Shown here piece by piece: positions 6,198-8,827 of a DNA stretch of 8,827 nucleotides. Origin of the DNA: Desulfatitalea sp. (GTDB lineage: Bacteria > Desulfobacterota > Desulfobacteria > Desulfobacterales > Desulfosarcinaceae); the NCBI GenBank assembly GCA_013041835.1, contig JABDRH010000474.1, positions 1 to 8,827 on the forward strand, given 5' to 3'. Position numbers and translations under genes: made by a program. The notes under the pieces were generated by a model. The model ran no database searches. It was given only the letters and a program-made list of their open reading frames with translations, and was not told where the DNA came from. The stretch's first letter is position 1. Every line of letters starts with the position of its first letter.

Positions 6198-7063
6198 TCC
6201 CAACAGCGGCTAAAGACATGCGTGTTATTACACTATTGACGGATTTCGGCCTGGCGGATGAGTATGTGGCCGTGATGAAAGGCGTGATGCTGGGAATCAA
6301 CCCGGATGTTCGCATTGTAGACATCAGCCACCTTATCGAACCCCAGGATTGCGACAAGGCCGGCCGCATGCTCAAGGCCGCGTACCGTTGGTTCCCCAAG
6401 GGCACCATCCACCTGGCGGTGGTGGACCCCGGCGTGGGTAGTGCGCGCGACATTCTCGTGACCGCGCATGATGAACACGTGTTTATCGCGCCGGATAACG
6501 GTGTGCTGACATGGGTATGGGAGACCGGCGACACCCGGGCGATCGTTCGGGTGGAAGATCAACGCTTTTTCCTGCAACCGGTGAGCGCAACGTTCCATGG
6601 CCGCGACATCTTTGCGCCGCTGGCCGCACAAGTGTCATTGGGAGCGGATTTGAATACGCTCGGATCGTCACGGTCCGCCGACCAAGTCGTCCGGCGGCCG
6701 GCTCCCAAAGCCCAAACCGCTGATGAGGAAATTCTCGGTCAAATCGTCGATTGGGACCATTTCGGCAACCTGCGCACCAATATCGAAGCCGACCAGCTTG
6801 CGTCCTTGGGGGCACGCGCGGGTCTGGCAGGGCTGCTCGTTCATGTGGGCATGCATCGCATCCGTGGCGTGTCACACACTTACGCGGATAATGCCAATGG
6901 TGAGCTGACCGCCCTTGTGGGCAGCCGCGGCCAATTGGAAATCGCCACCAACGGGGGCAGCGCCCGGCAATTGACCGGCGCGGGGGCAGGCACCCGGGTA
7001 TGCATCAGGCCAACCGGACACCTCCCGTCAACTCAATGGGCAACGCGTTATGATGAGAAATAA
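6194..7063 (+). CDS. SAM hydroxide adenosyltransferase (SAM hydrolase, DUF62 family)
   Basis: Members of this family, relatives of fluorinase and chlorinase, use an activated water to split S-adenosylmethionine into adenosine and methionine. They act as trimers in the cytoplasm; the physiological role is unsettled. The sequence opens with [24 protein letters not shown] contains D78 and R85, and [10 protein letters not shown] contains H135; together these match the Asp-Arg-His set of the hydroxide-using enzymes, not a halogenase. APDNGVL around 100-105 is also typical. The C-terminal barrel shows [12 protein letters not shown] and [15 protein letters not shown]. The 289-residue length is normal. 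GTG 6194 forms a GTGA overlap with the ruvB stop, typical of translational coupling. ATG 6218 ([11 protein letters not shown]) is a credible alternative start that would remove eight residues; neither has a strong ribosome site. Confidence 0.93.
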   Translation: MIPTAAKDMRVITLLTDFGLADEYVAVMKGVMLGINPDVRIVDISHLIEPQDCDKAGRMLKAAYRWFPKGTIHLAVVDPGVGSARDILVTAHDEHVFIAPDNGVLTWVWETGDTRAIVRVEDQRFFLQPVSATFHGRDIFAPLAAQVSLGADLNTLGSSRSADQVVRRPAPKAQTADEEILGQIVDWDHFGNLRTNIEADQLASLGARAGLAGLLVHVGMHRIRGVSHTYADNANGELTALVGSRGQLEIATNGGSARQLTGAGAGTRVCIRPTGHLPSTQWATRYDEK

Positions 7064-8186
7064 AAAGCAACGATCAGAGTCTATTTTGGCAACCAAAGGT
7101 CGGCGATACTGGAGTGTGATGCTTGTCGGCGAGCACGGACGGGTGATCCCTTTTCGACACTTCAAATCATTTGCGATCGCAGTTGCTGGCATCACCCTGG
7201 CCAGTATCGCATCCCTGGCCGTTTTGGCATGGCTTTACGTGCAACAGGGGCGCCGTATCGACGATCTCCAAAAAGAGATTTCCGAAAGCCAGCAGCAGGC
7301 CGAAAAATATAAAAATGACTATGAAATGCTGATCGCAAGCCAAGCGATCAAGGCGGCGCCTACCAAAATTGATACTGAAAAAAACACAGCCGTGCAGCCA
7401 GTTGAAACAGTGGACGTCAAAAAGCAGGCACCCGTCGAAACGGTTTCAAAGACACCACCGACGGCGGCCAAGCCCCCCAAACCGGTCCCCAAGCAGGCGC
7501 CTGCGCCGACAAAAATTCAATGGCGTGCGGATATACGCAATTTCGATACAGCTTACAATCCGGCGCGCGAAAGGCTGACCACACGTTTTCAGATTTATAA
7601 CATCTCTGTGCCCAAATCGCCTTTGGTCGGACGCGTCGTGATCGTCTTCAAAAGCAACGATGATCCGCCCATCAAATGGATGGCGGTGCCCTACGTACCG
7701 CTAACGGGTGGAAAACCTGCGGGTGATACAGGTAAAACCTTTAAAATAAGCAATTACCGCACAATGGTCTTTACGGCCAACCAGCTAAAGCCACCTTTTG
7801 CCTATGATACCATCACTGTTTTCGTCTATTTGACTGATGGACGCCTGATATTAGCCCGGGATTTTGAATTTAAAGTCGAGCTCCCCGAAACTCAAACGCC
7901 ATCTTCATCCTCTCCTGCTGAGACGCCGCTTGAATCGATTGCCACCGAAACGGCCCCTGAAGACCAGGAACCACCGGCTTCCAATGGTGAAAAGGCAGCG
8001 AACAACAGCGCCAAGGGTGTGGAACCGGAAGTCCAAGCCGTTGAACCGTCCCAGACCCCCGACGTTCGATCGGATGTGCCCGGTACCGGCCCCATGCTTC
8101 CGGCGCCCGGCCCAAAGGACGAAGCGGCGACATCTGATGAAATGAACAGCACACCGCAGCCTGGCGCACAATCGGAAGGAGAATGA
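7050..8186 (+). CDS. Unnamed single-pass membrane protein with coiled coil and beta-rich outer domain, paired with a bactofilin
   Basis: I do not recognise a named family with certainty. Visible parts are: a basic cytoplasmic N-terminus with RRYWSVMLVGEHGRVIPFRHFK (about 18-39, written here in part as WSVMLVGEHGRVIPF); a membrane helix at 41-64; a Gln/Glu/Lys coiled coil at 66-95; a Pro/Lys/Thr-rich spacer at 101-155; a beta-rich globular domain at about 157-277 containing TRFQIYNIS, LVGRVVIVFKS and TITVFVYLTDGRLILARDFEF; and an acidic Pro/Ser/Glu tail at 280-378. Helix, coiled coil and terminal beta domain recall the proteobacterial DUF6776 proteins encoded beside bactofilins. The N-terminal stretch also recalls bactofilin-linked M23 endopeptidases, but no peptidase HxxxD/HxH motifs are present. 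It overlaps the SAM hydrolase by 14 bases (ATG at 7050 or 7053) and ends one base before the bactofilin. A membrane partner for the bactofilin is inferred. Confidence 0.85.
   Translation: MMRNKKQRSESILATKGRRYWSVMLVGEHGRVIPFRHFKSFAIAVAGITLASIASLAVLAWLYVQQGRRIDDLQKEISESQQQAEKYKNDYEMLIASQAIKAAPTKIDTEKNTAVQPVETVDVKKQAPVETVSKTPPTAAKPPKPVPKQAPAPTKIQWRADIRNFDTAYNPARERLTTRFQIYNISVPKSPLVGRVVIVFKSNDDPPIKWMAVPYVPLTGGKPAGDTGKTFKISNYRTMVFTANQLKPPFAYDTITVFVYLTDGRLILARDFEFKVELPETQTPSSSSPAETPLESIATETAPEDQEPPASNGEKAANNSAKGVEPEVQAVEPSQTPDVRSDVPGTGPMLPAPGPKDEAATSDEMNSTPQPGAQSEGE
8176..8181 (+). promoter_or_regulatory. Ribosome binding site that supports the GTG start of the bactofilin
   Basis: AAGGAG sits six bases before GTG 8188. 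A nearby ATG at 8183 leads at once to a stop in its own frame, so the GTG is the only sensible start. The site lies inside the last codons of the upstream gene, as expected for coupled translation. Confidence 0.8.
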
Positions 8187-8187
8187 A

Positions 8188-8529
8188 GTGAAATCAGATC
8201 AGAAAAAGTTTTCGATCATCGATGAAGGGTTTACTGTGGAAGGTATGGTGACGGGAAAGGGGCGCCTGGTGATCAAAGGCACGGTCAAGGGGTCTGTTTC
8301 CGGCGACAATGTGGTGATTGCCGAAGAAGGCGCCGTCTATGCCGAAGCCCGGGCCAATGTGATGACCATCGGTGGCAAGTTCGACGGGCAGATTGAAGTG
8401 GAAAAAGAGTTGGTGATCCTGTCCACTGGAAAGTGTTCGGGCCAGGTCAAGTGCTACGACTTGGTCGTGGAAGCCGGCGGCATTCTCAACGCCGCCGTGA
8501 ATAGCCAGATACCGAAAAGCGCGCGCTGA
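8188..8529 (+). CDS. Bactofilin-type polymer-forming cytoskeletal protein
   Basis: Bactofilins self-assemble without nucleotide into filaments or sheets that position cell-wall and envelope proteins. This 113-residue protein is essentially one bactofilin domain (PF04519, formerly DUF583) from about 12 to 108, with short tails at both ends. The right-handed beta-helix pattern of alternating hydrophobics and glycines is clear: FTVEGMVTGKGRLVIKGTVKGSV, then IAEEGAVYAEA, VMTIGGKFDGQIEVE, LVILSTGKCSGQVK and LVVEAGGIL (each quoted separately because the repeats run on). The start is GTG. Small size and lack of long tails are normal for the family. It is the last gene of the + strand series, directly behind the membrane protein that is its likely partner. 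Confidence 0.93.
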   Translation: MKSDQKKFSIIDEGFTVEGMVTGKGRLVIKGTVKGSVSGDNVVIAEEGAVYAEARANVMTIGGKFDGQIEVEKELVILSTGKCSGQVKCYDLVVEAGGILNAAVNSQIPKSAR

Positions 8530-8588
8530 CGCATCCATCCGCGGCGCCGGAGGACACGCCATTTGCCCAAATGTTGCAATATAGGAGG
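8530..8588. other. Short convergent spacer with two weak hairpins
   Basis: This gap lies between the bactofilin stop and the end of the opposing CYTH gene. CCaTCCG (8535-8541) can pair with CGGAGG (8548-8553) around a six-base loop with one bulge. CATTTGCCCAAATG (8560-8573) is a small palindrome. Neither is followed by a T-tract on either strand, so a factor-independent terminator is not well supported although convergent genes usually need one. Confidence 0.35.
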
Positions 8589-8827
8589 TCATCCTGTTCC
8601 GCGACACTCGTCCAGATAGGGGCGAATCGTGGCCGGATGGTTCCGGAAAAGATCAAAGGTGACCTGCTCAAAAGGCAGACCGGCGGCTTTTTTGACCACC
8701 TCGAACAACGCCAGGTAGTTCATTAAAATACGATGCTTCCAGTCCAGACCCAAGACCTCGGCCGCCTTGCGGATCGCCGCTTCAGAGCCTTCGATCTCCA
8801 GAAAGTGACCGAAGGGCAGGGTATCGA
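8589..8827 (-). CDS. CYTH-domain protein, C-terminal fragment (class IV adenylate cyclase/CyaB-like)
   Basis: Read from the right edge on the minus strand, the frame gives 78 residues and a TGA at 8591-8589; the start lies beyond the window. The fragment opens DTLPFGHFLEIEGSEAAI, followed by AAEVLGLDWKHRILMNYLAL. This matches the end of CYTH domains, where a hydrophobic-Glu-Ile-Glu-Gly strand is followed by a helix and an LGL...NY segment. CYTH proteins bind triphosphates with two metal ions inside a beta tunnel, and include class IV adenylate cyclases, thiamine triphosphatases and inorganic triphosphatases. The N-terminal ExExK signature is outside the window, so the substrate cannot be told; the CyaB-like reading rests on similarity of this tail alone. 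The last 30 residues (from about LPFEQVTFDLF) extend past the core domain. Confidence 0.75.
   Translation of the reverse strand, partial: DTLPFGHFLEIEGSEAAIRKAAEVLGLDWKHRILMNYLALFEVVKKAAGLPFEQVTFDLFRNHPATIRPYLDECRGTG

Noticed and set aside
6194..7063. Reading the SAM enzyme as a fluorinase or chlorinase
   Set aside because: The Asp-Arg-His set (D78, R85, H135) is that of the water-using branch, and nothing nearby suggests halometabolite synthesis.
7870..8171. Three overlapping minus-strand open frames opposite the acidic tail of the membrane protein
   Set aside because: All minus frames being open at once reflects low-complexity, stop-poor codons, not genes.
8581..8588. ATAGGAGG, a perfect-looking + strand ribosome site
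   Set aside because: No start codon with a meaningful frame follows, and it abuts the end of the minus-strand CYTH gene.
1..8827. CRISPR, transposon, prophage, toxin-antitoxin or defence system
   Set aside because: No repeat-spacer pattern, transposase, integrase or paired small toxin and antitoxin frames are present; codon style looks even across the window.

Overview
The window looks like chromosomal core DNA of a Gram-negative bacterium, most likely a deltaproteobacterium in the broad sense (Desulfobacterota, Desulfobacterales-like). That assignment is inferred from gene content and protein style: an envelope-spanning Tol-Pal system, a lipoprotein form of CpoB, a Pal with a GHCDARGT motif, and a ruvCAB cluster followed by a SAM hydrolase and a bactofilin. 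I see no mobile element, CRISPR array, tRNA or rRNA. Ten of the eleven genes run on the + strand. Only the last, cut by the right edge, is on the - strand.

Region 1 (about 1-3902) is the distal half of a tol-pal operon: tolA, tolB, pal and cpoB (ybgF). TolA is the inner-membrane energy-transducing arm, TolB the periplasmic propeller, Pal the outer-membrane, peptidoglycan-binding lipoprotein, and CpoB the coiled-coil/TPR partner. tolQ and tolR would be expected just left of the window. The only sizeable gap, 2863-3035 between pal and cpoB, holds a near-perfect 16-bp-stem hairpin with a UNCG tetraloop, a second imperfect hairpin, and a possible promoter.

Region 2 (3960-6197) is ruvC-ruvA-ruvB, the complete Holliday-junction branch-migration and resolution machinery. 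RuvC has a histidine at the fourth catalytic position. The RuvA acidic-pin loop is longer than in E. coli and has lost one of the two acidic residues.

Region 3 (6194-8529) is tightly packed onto ruvB. A SAM hydrolase (SAM hydroxide adenosyltransferase, DUF62) overlaps ruvB by 4 bases. An unnamed single-pass membrane protein with a coiled coil and a beta-rich outer domain overlaps the hydrolase by 14 bases, and a small bactofilin begins one base after that. The spacing suggests one translationally coupled transcript from ruvA to the bactofilin. The membrane protein plus bactofilin look like a cytoskeletal scaffold and its membrane partner.

Region 4 (8589-8827, - strand) is the C-terminal end of a CYTH-domain protein (class IV adenylate cyclase/CyaB-like), which converges on the bactofilin. 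It ends in an unusually compact gap with only weak hairpins.

No obviously new system is present. The best leads are the undescribed membrane partner of the bactofilin, the pal-cpoB hairpin, the altered RuvA pin, and the coupling of recombination, SAM hydrolysis and cytoskeleton genes.
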